From positions 4,836,001 to 4,900,000 of the forward strand of contig CM034109.1 in assembly GCA_019914945.1 (NCBI GenBank): 64,000 nucleotides of DNA, read 5' to 3'. The first letter of the stretch is position 1, and every line of letters starts with the position of its first letter. A model generated the notes under the pieces. The model saw only the letters and a list, made by a program, of their open reading frames with translations. It ran no database searches and was not told the DNA's origin. A program made the translations under genes and the position numbers. Positions 23,426 to 36,649 of this stretch are shown piece by piece. This DNA comes from Typha latifolia. Taxonomy: Eukaryota; Streptophyta; Magnoliopsida; Poales; Typhaceae.

Positions 23426-24377
23426 TGATGCGTTCTACCCTTTAGGCTAAGGTTCGATCTCTTCCGATTTTCAGATCTGGACTAGATTTGGCATGGAACT
23501 TTGTAAATAGATCCCAAAAAAAATGTCGTCGTCTGATCGACATAAAATTTTGATATGTTGTAGCCCCGGAAAGAGCTTTCTAAAAAATTAAGTTTCAGAT
23601 GAATCGGATGTAGGGATCTCGAGATATCGTCCAATTAGTGGACGAACATTAGTGGGTCTGGATCGAATCCGTGGATCGAGGCACGAGATCCTAGATGATG
23701 GTGGTTGGTGGTGGACCAGCATTAATGGGGTGGCACTGGTGAAAAGTGGTGGTGAAAGGGTTATGGTTGATGGAAGGGTTAGGGCAAGTGTTGGATAGAT
23801 TGGAAGAAGGGGACGAGAGGGCCACCCCTAAGGGACTAGGGTGATTGTCCGGTAGAGAGAGGTTAGAAGCAGCGTCGCCGGGGATCGAGAGAACAGGAGC
23901 GAAGAAGACGAAGGAGGCAAAGCAAAAACTCAATTCATCAATAATGATTCCATGGTTGCCATTCACACCTTTAGAGGCTAACCAAATAATTCAAAAATGA
24001 CAATTATTAACCCTAAAATAGTAGATTTTCGCCGACCGCTTTGGAACGTGCCCGATTGCGTTCGAATGCACATTTTGTGTTCTCTGTAAGTGCGAATGCG
24101 ATGCAGGCGTTCGCAAGCGCATTCGAACGCACTTCATCCACGTTCGAACGTGGCATTCGAATAAACTAGATCGCGTTCGTATGCACATTTTGCGTTCTCT
24201 ATTTTTGTGAACCTTATGCAGGCGTTCACAAGTGCGTTCGAATGCATTCTATCTGTATTCGAACGCGACATATATAAAACTTATTTTTCTATGAAATAAA
24301 CACTAAAACAAGAATAAAAGATACCCCTAAAGTGTATCTATGCTTGAGACGTCATTGGTGAAGTCCGAATCATATCA
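23426..24377 (-). repeat. Element G, 3' LTR
   Basis: Bounded by TGATGCGTTC (23426) and 'ccgaatcatatca' (24377). The GCGTTCGAACGC cluster lies at 24036-24262. Colinear with 25697-26580 but slightly longer. Confidence 0.9.
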
Positions 24378-24399
24378 ATCCACCACACTTCCATACACC

Positions 24400-25640
24400 T
24401 TGTCCTCAAGGTGACTCGAGTCAAACTTGCCGTGTTCGGTGGGTCATCCTCAGTCGAGCTTGGGTACTTGTACTCCTATTGGCCCAAGGTGGGATTTGGG
24501 TCCATCTACATTGAGTCCACTTGGTCTCGGGTGGTCGAACCAATTGACTCAATGTCAATTTAGCTATAAAAATCTAGTGCATTCGATTGCGCTCAGGAAG
24601 TCAAGTTAGATGTAGTTGGGGGATCTTGACTAGGTCCACCCAATGACTCGTATTAGGTTCAACTAGCCGCTTGTAGGTACGTAAGACCCCTTCATGGCTT
24701 GCTATAGGAGTATCATGGAAGGGTCATCAATAGTCTCCTTAGCTCTTCATCCACAGGTACCTTGATCCGTTCGCGCTCGAGTACCAACCCATCGCGCTCG
24801 TCGTGCTCGGGGTGGCTTGATGGATTCTCTCTCAGCTCCTCCATGAGTCGGACTAGATCACTATCCTCTGTGCTGTCTCTCTACAAATCTGAGAAAAAAA
24901 GGAAAAGTGGGTGCTGAAAAAGAAACGAGCTCACTTGCATCCCCTACGCTTGGAAGTATAATTAGCGGTTGATTTCCATCCAGCAGCACTCCCTAGTCTT
25001 TCCTCCTAAATATCAACGTCAAAAGAACATTTCCAACCATTGAGCTCGCCGGAGGAAACTGTTGCCTTGAAGCTGGACTCTTCGCTGTTTCTATAGGGAT
25101 CGGGAAGGGTGCAGCCAACCTTTCGCGATTTGTCGGCGAGGTCTCCAGTGCATGGGAAGATGTGGAGATTCCGAGGGCTACTACAATGGTTGAGGATTCC
25201 ATTGTAGCTGGTGGCGCTCCCCAAAAGCTCATCTGACCCCAAGGTGGTACGTATCCTATAAAAGCTGTCACAATCAATTCGTTGCGGCTGACCATGGGTC
25301 GGGGTGTAGAAGCTCGATCTTGCTATATAGTCAAACTCTCCCCTATTTTTGTGGGGAATGGGGAGGTCGTGGAGGATGTTGGGCATGCTGCTGAGGGCTC
25401 CCCATGCTGCCTTGCGATTGCCATGCTTGTTGAAGAAGGCTTCGGCCATGCCCTTATTTCCCACATCATCTCCATCATCATCTGGTTGTTGATAGCCATT
25501 TGTTCGGAAAGAGACCCCAACACGGCTTGAACACTATTCTAATTTAATCGGGCGATTTAGTGGGTGAAAGTCCCCGCAACCGTTTCTACCTCCTCTATTG
25601 AGAGAATCTCTTGTTTCTCATCTCGTCGTGCAGCCATGGC
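24400..25640 (-). pseudogene. Element G gag-protease-integrase remnant lacking RT
   Basis: The gag start region (about 25300-25640) shows the same LGSLSEQMAINNQMMMEMM block as A and B. At 24960-25020 the protease end reads TLIFRRKD, stop, GVLLDGNQPL and continues ILPSVGDASELVSFSAP TFPFF into the pre-integrase linker, with no RT or RNase H between. 24661-24800 matches the integrase zinc-finger start of element A. The rest of integrase is deleted; 24400-24660 matches the 3' interior of H. Multiple stops; not functional. Confidence 0.75.
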
Positions 25641-25680
25641 TTTAGTTGTCATCATAGGAAGCATGTGTTCGAGGAACGGT

Positions 25681-25693
25681 AGCTCTGATACCA
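25681..25693 (-). promoter_or_regulatory. Element G primer-binding site
   Basis: On the minus strand this reads TGGTATCAGAGCT, 3 bp from the LTR end at 25697. It is complementary to the initiator tRNA-Met 3' end over 12 of 13 bases. Confidence 0.85.
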
Positions 25694-25696
25694 GCT

Positions 25697-26580
25697 TGAT
25701 ATATTCTCCCCTTTAGGCTAAGCTCCGATCTCTTCCAATATTCAGATCTAGACTTGATCTGGCATGGAACTTTGTAAATAGATCCCAAAAAAGTGCCGCC
25801 GTCGGATCGACAAGATTGATATGTTGTAGCCCTGGAAAAGAGTTTTCCAAAAATATCAAGTTTCAAGCGAATTAGATGTAGGGATCTCGAGATATCGTCC
25901 AATTGGTGGACGAACGTCGAGGGTATGATCAGGATCCGTGGATGGAGACACGAGATCCTAGATGATAGTGGTTGGTGGTCGACCGGCGTTAATGGGTTGG
26001 CACCGGTGAAAAGTGGTGGTGGAAGGGTTGATGGAAGGGTTAGGCAAGTGTTGGATAGATTGGAAGAAGGGGGTGGAGAGGGCCACCCCTAAGGGACTAG
26101 GGTGATTGGCCGGTCGAGGGAGGTTGGAAGCCGAGAGAACAAGAGCGAAGAAGATGAAGAAGGCGAGGCAAAAACTCAATTCATCAATAATGATTCCATG
26201 ATTGCCATCCACACCTTTAGAGGCTAACCAAACAATTCAAAAATGGCAATTATTAACTCTAAAACAGTAGATTTTCGCTAACCGCGTTCGAACGCACCCG
26301 ATTGCATTTGAATGCACATTTTGCGTTCTTTATATGTGCGAATGCGATGCAGGCGTTCGCAGGCGCGTTGGAACGCACTTCATCTGTGTTCGAATGCACC
26401 AGACCGCGTTCGAATATATATTTCACATTCTCTGTTTGTGCGAACCTAATGCAGGCGTTCACAAAACGCGACATATAGAAAACTTATTTTTCTATGAAAT
26501 AAATACTAAAACAAGAATAAAAGACACCCCTAAAGTGTATCTATACTCGAGACGTCATCGGTGAAGTCCGAATCATATCA
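25697..26580 (-). repeat. Element G, 5' LTR
   Basis: 884 bp, TGATATATTC to 'ccgaatcatatca'. Motif cluster at 26275-26470. Confidence 0.9.
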
Positions 26581-26820
26581 CAGTTCGCAAAAATCTGGTC
26601 TGCCTTGGAAATTGTGTACTTTATCATCTTCATGGACTTGCCCTAGCTCTACCCATAGGGCTGAAATTGAATTTTGGCCTAGGGGCACCGCCATAAGCTA
26701 TTGTAACCTCGGTAGTGACTTGTAGGATAGGTGGCCAGCAGCAATCGCCATTTGGCGGGTCTATGCGATGACGGAACGGCGACGAGCGGTTATGAAAGGC
26801 CAGATTATAATTTATTTTTA

Positions 26821-28767
26821 TGTAAATTATAATAGTGAAATATGTCAATTTTGTAATGTATAGAAAATGTATAGGAAAAATAATGAAATTTGTCATTTAA
26901 TTTACAAAAGTTATTAATATATTTTCTTCTTCTTCTATCCCTTTATTATTCTATCATTTTTTTCTATATGAATCTCTCTAATTATTATATAATTAATAAA
27001 ATAAGAAATTAATCTGAGATAGTGATGAAATAATTATGATTAATTAAATAACAGAAAGGATGACTCTTCATGATTATTTTACCATTACAATTTACATATG
27101 TCACCATTACAATTTACATGAAAATAAATAATAATCATGTAGAGTTATATTTTTAGTTATATAACTAATGCTAATTATCTCACCATTATTTATGATTAAT
27201 CTTTTACTTTATTAATTAAAGATTGATTAGAGAGATTTGTATAGAAAGAAAAAAGAGAGATTAAGAGAGAATAAGAATAAGCTGTAGAAGAACAGTAGAA
27301 GGGGAAAAAGAAAAAAAAGAAAAAGAAAAAGAAAAAGAATAATAATAATAAATAGCAGCAGCATATAAAGTAGAAGATGAAGAAGTTGAGTTCGTACTTA
27401 AACTATGAATTTTTCGTTTCACTATAGATAAATTACAAATATGAAGAAACTTTAAATACAAAAGTTTTAAATCATGATATTGTAGATTTCATCCAATTAG
27501 TTTCATAATTTTGGATTTCTAATTATTATCTTGTGTATATTTTGATAAAATTATGCAGAATTAGAATTTCACAAATTTTATATTTAAACTATAAAATTTC
27601 AGTTGTGCACAATTTTAAAAAAATATTCACAAGATAATTATTTAAAATCTAAAAATTATGAAACTAATTGGATAAAATCTACAGCATCATGATCTAGAAC
27701 GGAACGAAGAATTCATAGTTTTCACAGTTTTTTATTTAGAGTTTCTTCAGATTCAAAATATATCTACAACGGAACGAAAAATTCATAGTTTAAGTATGAA
27801 ATTGTAACAATAATTTACAATTTTTTAAGTATATATTGTAATTTACTTGTATTATTAGATTAAGTTATATTTTTGAAACATTGATTAAAGTGTTTTTATT
27901 TATTTAAACTATCTCTGATTTATTTATATATAAATTATAATGGTAAAATATATAAATTCTGTAATGTAAAAAAAATAATGAAAGTTGTTAAAAATCAATG
28001 AAAGTTATTATTATATTTATAAATGTGACTAATTAGAGATATCTTTTCTATACAAGTCTCTTTAATCACTCTTTAATTAATATAGAGACTAATTAGAGAT
28101 AGTTTAAATAAATAAAAACTTTGTAATCAATATTTGAAAGAAAAGCTTAATGTATATTACAAATAAATTATAATATCTATTTAAAAACTGTGAATTACTG
28201 TTAGAATTTTATACTTAAACTATGAATTATTTATTCAACTGCAGATAGATTTTAAAAATGAAGAAACTTCGATATACAAAAGCTCTACTCATGATGTTAC
28301 GGATTTTATCCAATATATTTCATAATTTTTGGACATTAGGTGATTATTTTTGAATAATTTTTAAAATTTTATAGTTTAAGTACAAAATTTGTATTTAAAC
28401 TATAAATTTCATATTTAAGCTACGAAATTCTAATTCTACGTAGTTTTAAAAAAATAATCTCTTATATATTTAAATATTGGAATTAACATAGAAATAAATA
28501 ACAATCATGCCAAGTAATGTTTTCAGTTATTTAACTAATTACAATTATATTACAATTATTTTATTAATCTATTATTTTATTAATTAAAAGTGATTAGAGA
28601 CTTGTATAAAATAAAATAAAGGATTAAAGAAGTAGTAGAAGAAGAAGAAGATGAAGAAAAAAGAAGAAAAAAATTAATATAAAATAAAATAAAGGATTAA
28701 CAGATAGGAAAAGATAACCCTGCCTCGCCAAACCGAAAATCAAGTCGGCTTTTTATGCAAATAACCC
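26821..28767. repeat. AT-rich inverted-repeat family, copy upstream of the hexosaminidase
   Basis: Low-GC DNA made of blocks also found at 34.1-45.5 kb: 'ggataaaatctacagcatcatgatctagaac' and its reverse complement, 'tacttaaactatgaattt', 'tttaattaataaaat' and GAA/TTC tracts. The right edge 'tatgcaaataaccc' (28767) matches the ends at 45071-45079 and 45466-45475. The matching left end was not found. The 66-codon frame at 27261-27461 is low complexity. Confidence 0.6.
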
Positions 28768-28962
28768 ATTTTAATTTACAATCGTTTTTAACTAATTTAA
28801 ATTATCTAAAACGAGCCTTAAAAGATAAGCCTAATGTCTGCGTCTTAATGTTTCATTCCAGAACTGTCCCTAAAAAGTTAATCAGGAAGATGCACAAAGT
28901 TTCAGTCGATCCCCAAAGTCATTCTTCATCTGCTTCCAATACTGCAGGAGTGACGGCCAAAT
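28768..28962 (+). promoter_or_regulatory. Short unique region upstream of the hexosaminidase
   Basis: Only 195 bp separate the edge of the AT-rich repeat from the start codon. No clear TATA box lies within it; the best TATA-like strings ('aatataaaataaaata', about 28677-28692) are inside the repeat. Core promoter elements may therefore be repeat-derived. Confidence 0.35.
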
Positions 28963-30786
28963 ATGGCTACATTCTTCCTCCTCTTCCCACTATTAATCGT
29001 AATCACACCAATCCAATCCTCCTCCCTCCAAACGACCCCTCAGATCAATGTCTGGCCAAAGCCAACCTTCGTCTCTTGGCCAAACCCCACCGCCAATCCC
29101 CTTTCCCCTTCCTTCCGCATCCTTCCTTCCTGTCATGACCATCCCTACCTCCGCCGTGCCGTCGCCCGCTACAACCGCCTCGTCCTCACCGAGCGCCACT
29201 GTCCCATACTCCCTCCCCTCCTCAACTTTTCCTCCTCCTTCCCCCCCCTCCTCTCCCTCTCACTCTCCGTCGCTGACTTTTCCTCCCCTCTCCGCCACGG
29301 CGTCGATGAGTCCTACTCCCTGTCCATCTCCGCCTCCGCCTCCTCCGCGAATCTTTCCGCCGCTACTCCGTGGGGCGCCATGCGTGGCCTCGAGACCTTC
29401 TCCCAGCTCGTTTACGGTGACCCCCCATTCGTCCCCGTCGGCATCGATATTTATGACTTCCCTCTTTTCCCTCACCGGGGGGTTCTCCTCGACACCTCCC
29501 GCAACTTCTACCCCGTCGGCGATATCCTGAGAACCATCCGTGCCATGAGCCACAATAAACTCAACGTCTTCCACTGGCACATCACCGACTCCCAGTCATT
29601 TCCCGTCCTCCTCCCCTCCGAGCCCGATCTCGCCCTCAAGGGCTCTTACGGGCCCGCCTTCCTCTACTCCCCTGCTGACATCCGCCGCGTCGTTGACTAC
29701 GCCTCCAGTCACGGCGTCCGCGTCGTCCCCGAGATCGACGCCCCCGGTATAAAATATCCTATTCCCCTCCTGCCGCCACTTATTTTTTTCCGATATTTAT
29801 TGTTGTACTTATGATAAATGGGTGAAGGGCACACTGCGTCATGGGCAAAGGCTTATCCGGAGATCGTGACCTGCGCGAACAAGTTCTGGGCTCCGGCAGG
29901 TGGGGAGCAGCTGGCGGCGGAACCGGGCACCGGGCAGCTCAACCCCCTCAACCCGAAAACGTACCGCGTCGTCCGAAACGTCCTCCGGGACGTCGCCGAG
30001 CTCTTCCCTGAATCCTTCTTGCACGCCGGGGGCGACGAGGTCAACACCGCCTGCTGGGAGGACGACCCAACAGTTAAAAGCTTCATTGCCGCCGGCGGAA
30101 CGCATGACGAGCTACTCGAGCTCTTCATCAACGCCACCCGCCCACTCGTTACATCACTCCTCAACCGCACCGTTGTGTACTGGGAGGACGTGCTGCTGGG
30201 ACCCAACGTCAAGGTGGACGCCACCGCGCTGCCCCCGGAGACCACCGTGCTGCAGACGTGGAACAATGGGCCGGCAAACACGAAGCGGCTCGCATCAGCC
30301 GGGTACCGCGTAGTGGTGTCGTCGTGGGAGTTCTACTACTTGGATTGCGGGAACGGCGGCTGGATGGGGAACGACAGCCGCTACGACCGGCAGGAGGATG
30401 ACGAGCCGGGCGTGCCGTTCAATGGCCCGGGAGGGAACGGTGGGTCGTGGTGCGCGCCTTTCAAGTCGTGGCAGAGGGTTTATGACTACGACATACTGCA
30501 CGGGCTGAGTGAAGAGGAGGCGGGGATGGTGATCGGGGGAGAGGTGGCGCTCTGGTCGGAGCAGTCGGATGAGATGGTTGTGGACGGGAAGCTCTGGCCG
30601 AGGGCGGCTGCCATGGCGGAGACAATGTGGTCGGGAAACAGAGATGAGAATGGGAGGAAGAGGTACGCTCAGGCGACCGACCGGCTAAACGAGTGGCGGC
30701 ACCGAATGGTCGGGAGAGGGATCCGGGCGGAGCCTATCCAGCCGCTGTGGTGCGCCATGAATCCAGGCATGTGTAATTTGGTTTAG
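28963..30786 (+). CDS. HEXO: Beta-N-acetylhexosaminidase (GH20), two exons
   Basis: This gene encodes an exo-hexosaminidase that removes terminal GlcNAc/GalNAc residues, as in trimming plant N-glycans in vacuole, membrane or apoplast. The coding sequence is 28963-29746 joined to 29828-30786. The 81-bp GT...AG intron splits a Gly codon and restores the family motif PGHTASW. The product is 580 residues, normal for plant HEXO proteins. Residues 1-20 form a hydrophobic signal peptide and the N-terminal accessory domain starts near INVWPKP (28-34). The catalytic barrel includes LLDTSR (175-180), [11 protein letters not shown] (204-214) and HAGGDEV, whose Asp331-Glu332 is the expected catalytic pair. 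Several N-glycosylation sequons are present (such as Asn88 and Asn130). The ending [10 protein letters not shown] suggests the HEXO2 group, less certainly. GC content is far above the surroundings. No damage is seen, and it is the only clearly intact cellular gene here. Confidence 0.95.
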
Positions 30787-33204
30787 TCCGAAAGATACCC
30801 TCCAACACACACACACGGACAAAGAAAAAACCAAAAATATAGGACGAAGGTCCAACTTTCCTTATTGTTTCTTTTCCCTTCCCATTGTATGTCTTTGCTC
30901 AAGTTGTCGAATCAACCTCTTTATATCTCTCAAATGTCAATGGCTAAAGTTCGAATCTGCCTTCTCAATACTGAAGATTGGTGATGTCTCCTTATGTAAA
31001 TAATCATACGCAATAATTATAGATAATCGTTTCACTAATTTCTGTGTAGACATAAATATGTACGCATCGGAACTATGTATCATAAGCGTATCGTATCAAG
31101 TATCTGTGTTGTATGCCAGACCACTTGTTGAGATCTTATGGTGATGAAACAAATTGGTAGAGATTCGTCAAAAAGTCGTCAACATGCTGCTAAAATTTCA
31201 TGTCAATTGGATCAGTGGATCAAAAGTTAAAAATGTTTCAAGTGCTGTATGTAATTCTGAATTTGACAAAATCAATGTTCCTAGAGATTCTGGTGCTTTA
31301 GGAAACTTAAAACGATTCGGTAAAATATCTTTGTGTACCCCTCGTGATGTCTAAAGTTTTCGTGGCATTTGTTTAAAAAATTATTAACTCACAAAATTTC
31401 AATAAAACACATCTGCAAAAATGCTGAAATATTCAGAATTTTGTGGACTTTTCAGCTTTCGTAATGATCCAAGTTTTCGGGAAATATAAGGAAATTTAGT
31501 TCTATTCCTGGTACCATGTTGAGTATGTTTATCAACTTTCAAGTGATTTGAGTGCATGATTTGAAAGTTATGACTATTTTCAAGCTTCAGCTTATATCAT
31601 AGGTGTATATGGCAAGAATGACAAGGGTATATTTATTGATGTGAAGCTTTTTCAAATTGCAAAGCTATGCGGTCATGCTTCCTCTTGATGCCTTCTATGT
31701 ACTGCTTGAATTACTTTGTAAAAATCGATGTTACTCTGTAAGTTATCCTTCTGACAGCATCTGGATAAGCTTTTGCTGAATTTAGAGGACTTGTATTTCA
31801 TGCGTGCCAAATTGGTTTTAATGAGTATTAAGCTTTCGCTGGAATTTAGTTCAACGCATTACCAGATGTTACAGTGATTAGAATTTTGAGATGAACTAAA
31901 TTTCGAAGTTCAACACTCTAGACCAGAGGTCTTCTTTATTGCCTGACATGAACCCTAACACTTCTATTTATAAGTCTAGTTCTGTTTCAGCTGACCCATT
32001 TAAATATGAAGCAAAAGACTAAGTCATTCAGCAACTATTTTGGAACTGATAGAAAAAAGATTTCAGTTAGTTCTTGCTTCCCTCACTAGGCTTTTGCCAA
32101 TTTAAAGCAATGACATTTTGTTTATGGCAAGGTTCATCTGACGCCTTTCCTCAACGCATACAGAAATGAGTTGGAGTAGTTCTAGTTCTTACGATGAGGA
32201 TTAGATATTAGATTCTAATGCCAAGGTGAGGACTGATATTCATAATTTTGATACTTGCGGCTATGCAAGCTATTATTCCCATTCAAAATCATGACTTGTA
32301 TAGCTCCTACAAAATTTGGCTGAAATCCTCAAGAATCAGAACTCTATCAATGTCAGAGAACAAGATTGCCTCCTTATAGCCTGTTAGGTATCTGCAATTA
32401 AAACTCTGAATAACTGTTGACTCTAATACGTTTGAGTGGTACCAAAACGAAAGCCATAGTTTCTTCAATGAGATTTGAAAATCGAAGAAATTTTTTTCTA
32501 GCCTACTAATATTCTGTATGTTGAAGAAACTATAAAAGTATAGTAGAATCAGCCACAAAAGATCATTGAGAACAAGAGGTAAATTTCTCCTCTCGAAATA
32601 TTTTGATTTTAGCTCTACCATACTATTATGACCTGAAATCGAAATTGTGACCAGCTATATACTCCAATAGACTTTGAGATATACAAAACCTTAATATTAA
32701 CTTTCCAAGTGAATTGAATTAATTTCTCTATGTCAATTAATAAAAACTCTCAAGGTAATAAAGAGGTTCAAATTAAGATAACTAATATCTTTCAAAATAA
32801 TGCTAATCCATCTAAATTAATGGAGGTAAAAGACATTTCGGTGCACCACTTATTTTGTCATGCTGATTAACATATGAAATATTAAGAGAAATGTATGCTA
32901 GTGGATGAATCCATCCATTAGCAATTGTAAACTATAATTTGTAAAGCATGATTTTAAAATTTAAAGCTCAATAATTTATAATATCGAACATGCTCATATC
33001 ATGAATAATAAGTCACGAGTAATAATAGAGTGAGAAATGATAACAAGCATAATTTTATTATATGGAATATCTCCATTTCAATAAATATTATAATTCTCTT
33101 TCTTGAGTTTGTGCTTGTGGATTCACATCAACTGAAAGTCATACATAAGGTGACGCTTGAATCTTTTTTTTATAGTTGATTCAATTATGGTCACAAGGAG
33201 TTGC
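30787..33204. other. Downstream region without recognisable genes
   Basis: The first few hundred bases should hold the 3' UTR of the hexosaminidase; a CA repeat ('acacacacac') follows the stop at about 30807. From 31100 to 33200 there is moderately AT-rich DNA with no domain-bearing frame; the frames at 31154-31354 and 32307-32621 look fortuitous. A TATA-like 'ctatttataagtc' at about 31966 could belong to an unrecognised LTR. Confidence 0.4.
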
Positions 33205-33207
33205 TTA

Positions 33208-33752
33208 GAGCATCTCCAATCGGGCTCCAAAACTCAAAATTTGGAGCCCGGTGGAGCTCCAACCGGGCTCTAAATGGGGCTCCAATACTATTTAAATTTT
33301 AGAAATACCAATTTTACCTACAAAACTTAATTCAAAAATTTAAATTCTGTCTGTATTATTTATTAAATAATCTAATAAATTAAATTGAATATTTAATTAT
33401 TTTGCTAATTAATTTTTAATAAAAGTAGTACCATTATAAGAATCTTTAAAATGAGTCTAATATTAAATTATTTAAGTTATTTTCAATATTTTAATTTTAT
33501 TTTGTGTAATATAATTTTGATGTTTTTAATTAAAAATAGTAATTTAAAATTATTTTTAAAACTATTGAATATTAGTCTTATTATAAAGATATCGATGAGA
33601 GTTTTCTAACCATATATTAAAAATAATAATATTAAGAAGACTTATTAAGTGATTTAAAATATAATATATAAATATATATATTATATTAATTAAATAATAA
33701 ATATAGAGTACACCGGGCTCTTGGGTCTATATTTGGAGCCTTCTAGATTCTC
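33208..33752. mobile_element. Tourist-like MITE, TSD TTA
   Basis: The left end 'gagcatctccaatcgggctcc' (shown here only in part: GAGCATCTCC) and the right end, in reverse complement GAGAATCTAG...GGCTCC, form imperfect inverted repeats. TTA lies at 33205-33207 and 33753-33755, the 3-bp duplication typical of PIF/Harbinger MITEs. The centre is AT-rich and non-coding. The length of about 545 bp is within range. Confidence 0.55.
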
Positions 33753-33755
33753 TTA

Positions 33756-34120
33756 GTGATAACTACATGTCTTTTTCTCTAATCATTGAGAGATATTAAA
33801 GTTACTACAGGACTTCCACGTAGACTTAATCATCATAAAAGAATTCTAGATCTAGCCTAATACTATTCTCAAATTCATACCTATAGATGCATGAAGAATA
33901 ACATTTCACGAATTATAATATTTGCATGAAAGATAAAATAGCACGAAGAATAATATAGCACAACAAATACTATTAAACGAAGAATTTAGTAATTTATGAC
34001 AAATAGTATGCATATATTTTATAAAATACGATGCAAAGAAAAACTAGGTGAGTAAACACTAATCCAATTGGGAGGAAAAAATCACAACTTTTAGCGATAA
34101 ATATTTTACGCTTTAATATA
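33756..34120. other. Unassigned AT-rich DNA
   Basis: No gene or repeat recognised between the MITE and the start of the inverted-repeat family. Confidence 0.4.
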
Positions 34121-36649
34121 AGAGTTATTTGCACCAAAAACTCACTTCACTTTCAATTTTGGGAAGCATGGTCATTTTTGGTGTCTCTTGCACTTAAAGC
34201 TTTTTCCCTAATTTTTTTTCTAACATTGCCTTTTTATTATTTAGTGTGTCATTGAATATTGACTGGATATTATAAGAGAGAGAAATAACTCCATACTCAT
34301 CTTCTTCATTTTTGACTTCATATGCAACTGCTATTTATTATTATTCTTCTTTTTCTTTTTCTTTTTCTTTTTTATTTTTCCTTATTCTTCTTGTTTTTAT
34401 TCTCATTCTTCTATTACTAGTGTTGCTCCTTATATTTACATAGTGTATAGAAAGTGTATAAAAAAAATAATAAAAGTTGTTTTATATTTTACGGAAGTTG
34501 TAAACATGTTTTGTTTCTTATTCTTCTTCATTTTCTTCTATTTCTTATCCTTCTTTTCTTTACTTATTGCTTCTTCTTTTCTTCTTTTGCTGCTTCTTCT
34601 TCTTAATCTGCTATTTATTTATTTTCTACTTCTATTCTTTAATAGTTCTATCTTTTTTTCTATCCAAGTCTATATAATCACTATTTAATTAATAAAGTAA
34701 GAGATTAATCGGAGATAGTAGTGAGATAATTATGATTAAGTGAGAGAATAATCATAATTATCTCATTACTATCTCCAATTAATCTCTTACGTTATTAATT
34801 AAAGAGCGATTAAAGAGACTTGTATAAAATAAAAAAAAAGGGAATGATTAAAGCATATAAGAAGAAATATTAACAAAAAAGAAAAAAAAGAAAAAAGAAG
34901 AAAATATATTAACAATTTTTGTAAATATAATAATAATTTTCATTGAGTTTTAACTACTTTCGTTATTTTTTTATACATTGCAGAATTTACAAAATTCACC
35001 ATTACAATTTAAATAGAAACAAGTAATAATAATGTAAAATCATACTTTTTATTATTTAACTAATCATAATTATCTTACAACTATCTCTAATTAATTTTTT
35101 ACTTTATTAATTAAAGAGCAATTAGATAAACTTATATAGTGTAACAATCGTACTCCACCACATGATTCTCACAAAGTTTACCCCTCCGTATGAGCATCAC
35201 ATGTAGGTTAGAAGCTCAACAACACACTACCAAGAAATAAGAGACCCAAAAATTAAATGTAAGCCAAAAAGGGCCTATAGGCTAGATCAAATCCATCCAA
35301 AATATAATAAAAGAGTAAGAATCATTTACAAGAGTACATGCTCAAAGTAAGCTACAACAAGGGAACATAAATCCCTTAACATAAGTATAAAATAAAGCAT
35401 TAAAGGAAATGGCCGATCGCACAATGAGTTAAACTACTGCCAAGCATCCCACTAGGATATAAGTCAATCTACATGTAGTATCAGCACGGAATGAGCCTAA
35501 CACTTAGCAAGTGGTAGTATCAAGTATCATGGATAATAATACACTTAGTCTAGAAAATAATGGCATGTGCAACCATGCAACAGAATATAACGTAAACTGA
35601 AATATACATGTCATGAAATGGGCTAGCATGGTCTGACAGGACTATAGCTACTTTATTCATCGTTTATACATGACACACTTTCTATATAAGCCCTCGCCAC
35701 CAACCCTTGCTCAATAATTATATTGGCCTATAAGGGAGGGTAGATGCTAGCATTAGCATTGCCTACTCATCACCTAGCGAATAGCATGATCAGTCATCCG
35801 CCATTACAAACTAGGGACCCTAGTCATAAGCCCATCATATAAGTCAATATCGCACATCAATATGACCATCTGAGCCCGCAGCTCCACATCATCACACCAT
35901 TGTGTAATAACTCATGAGCCATCGCTCATAGATGCCCTTACTCTACATCATCAAGTACCGCTAAGTTAATCTCATCCTACCCTTACTCTCTAACTTAAAC
36001 ACCCTTATTTTCTAGCTTAAATTGCTTATCTTCTAGCAAAATGTCTATCTGATTGTCTGGGATCCACAGACTGAGACTTCAGGCGTGAGCCCTACTATGT
36101 AATAATATAAATATTTTCCACCCCTAAACATAGTTGGAAGGTGTTGAGTAGCATCAAGATGTAGAAGTCACCCCGTTAAGGTCATGCACATTTGTTAGTG
36201 GCATGATAAGGTGAACATGACTAACATAACATAATCGTAAGCAAGGATATCTAAGCACACAGATAAATACACATCATAGTTAAATTAATAAAAGTTATAT
36301 CATGCAACATGTTAATCAAATAGGTTTCACTATGATACATGAATTAGCATGGCATATATGCTCATATTGTCATTCATCACATTAAGTGATAATTCAAGAG
36401 TTGATAGACTACTTTCTTCGATTTGCTAAAATTCCTGGCAATAAGAAGTTCCTACTTAATCACAGCTGGCTCTGAGATGAGTGTTGGTCCTATGGTGGTA
36501 GAAAAATGGGGACAAATAATAATACTGAAAATAACAATATGGAGAGGGTCGAAAATTGTGCTCAAGCCTTGCCTAGTCCAAGAGTTAATAAAATAAAACC
36601 CAAAAAGGGCTCGGACTGACGAGCAGGGCTAAACCTAGCCCTAGACAAG

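Larger units (their letters stand above)
23426..26580 (-). mobile_element. Short gypsy element G, complete but internally deleted
   Basis: Minus-strand element of 3155 bp with both LTRs (23426-24377 and 25697-26580), a primer-binding site and about 1.3 kb of interior. Flanks TAGTT (23421-23425) and CAGTT (26581-26585) match at 4 of 5 positions. The interior keeps a gag N-terminus, the end of protease joined directly to the pre-integrase linker and zinc-finger start, then a piece shared with element H. It is inserted in the gag remnant at 22.7-23.4 kb. Confidence 0.9.

Noticed and set aside
23691..26212. Similar 84-104-codon minus-strand frames in LTRs of G, B and relatives
   Set aside because: Located in LTR leader sequence, with differing frames and lengths among copies and no domain; likely fortuitous, although the repeated N-terminal pattern was considered as a short leader ORF.
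28993..30501. Frames of 68-160 codons overlapping the hexosaminidase on both strands
   Set aside because: Shadows of a GC-rich gene; the joined two-exon frame carries all GH20 motifs.
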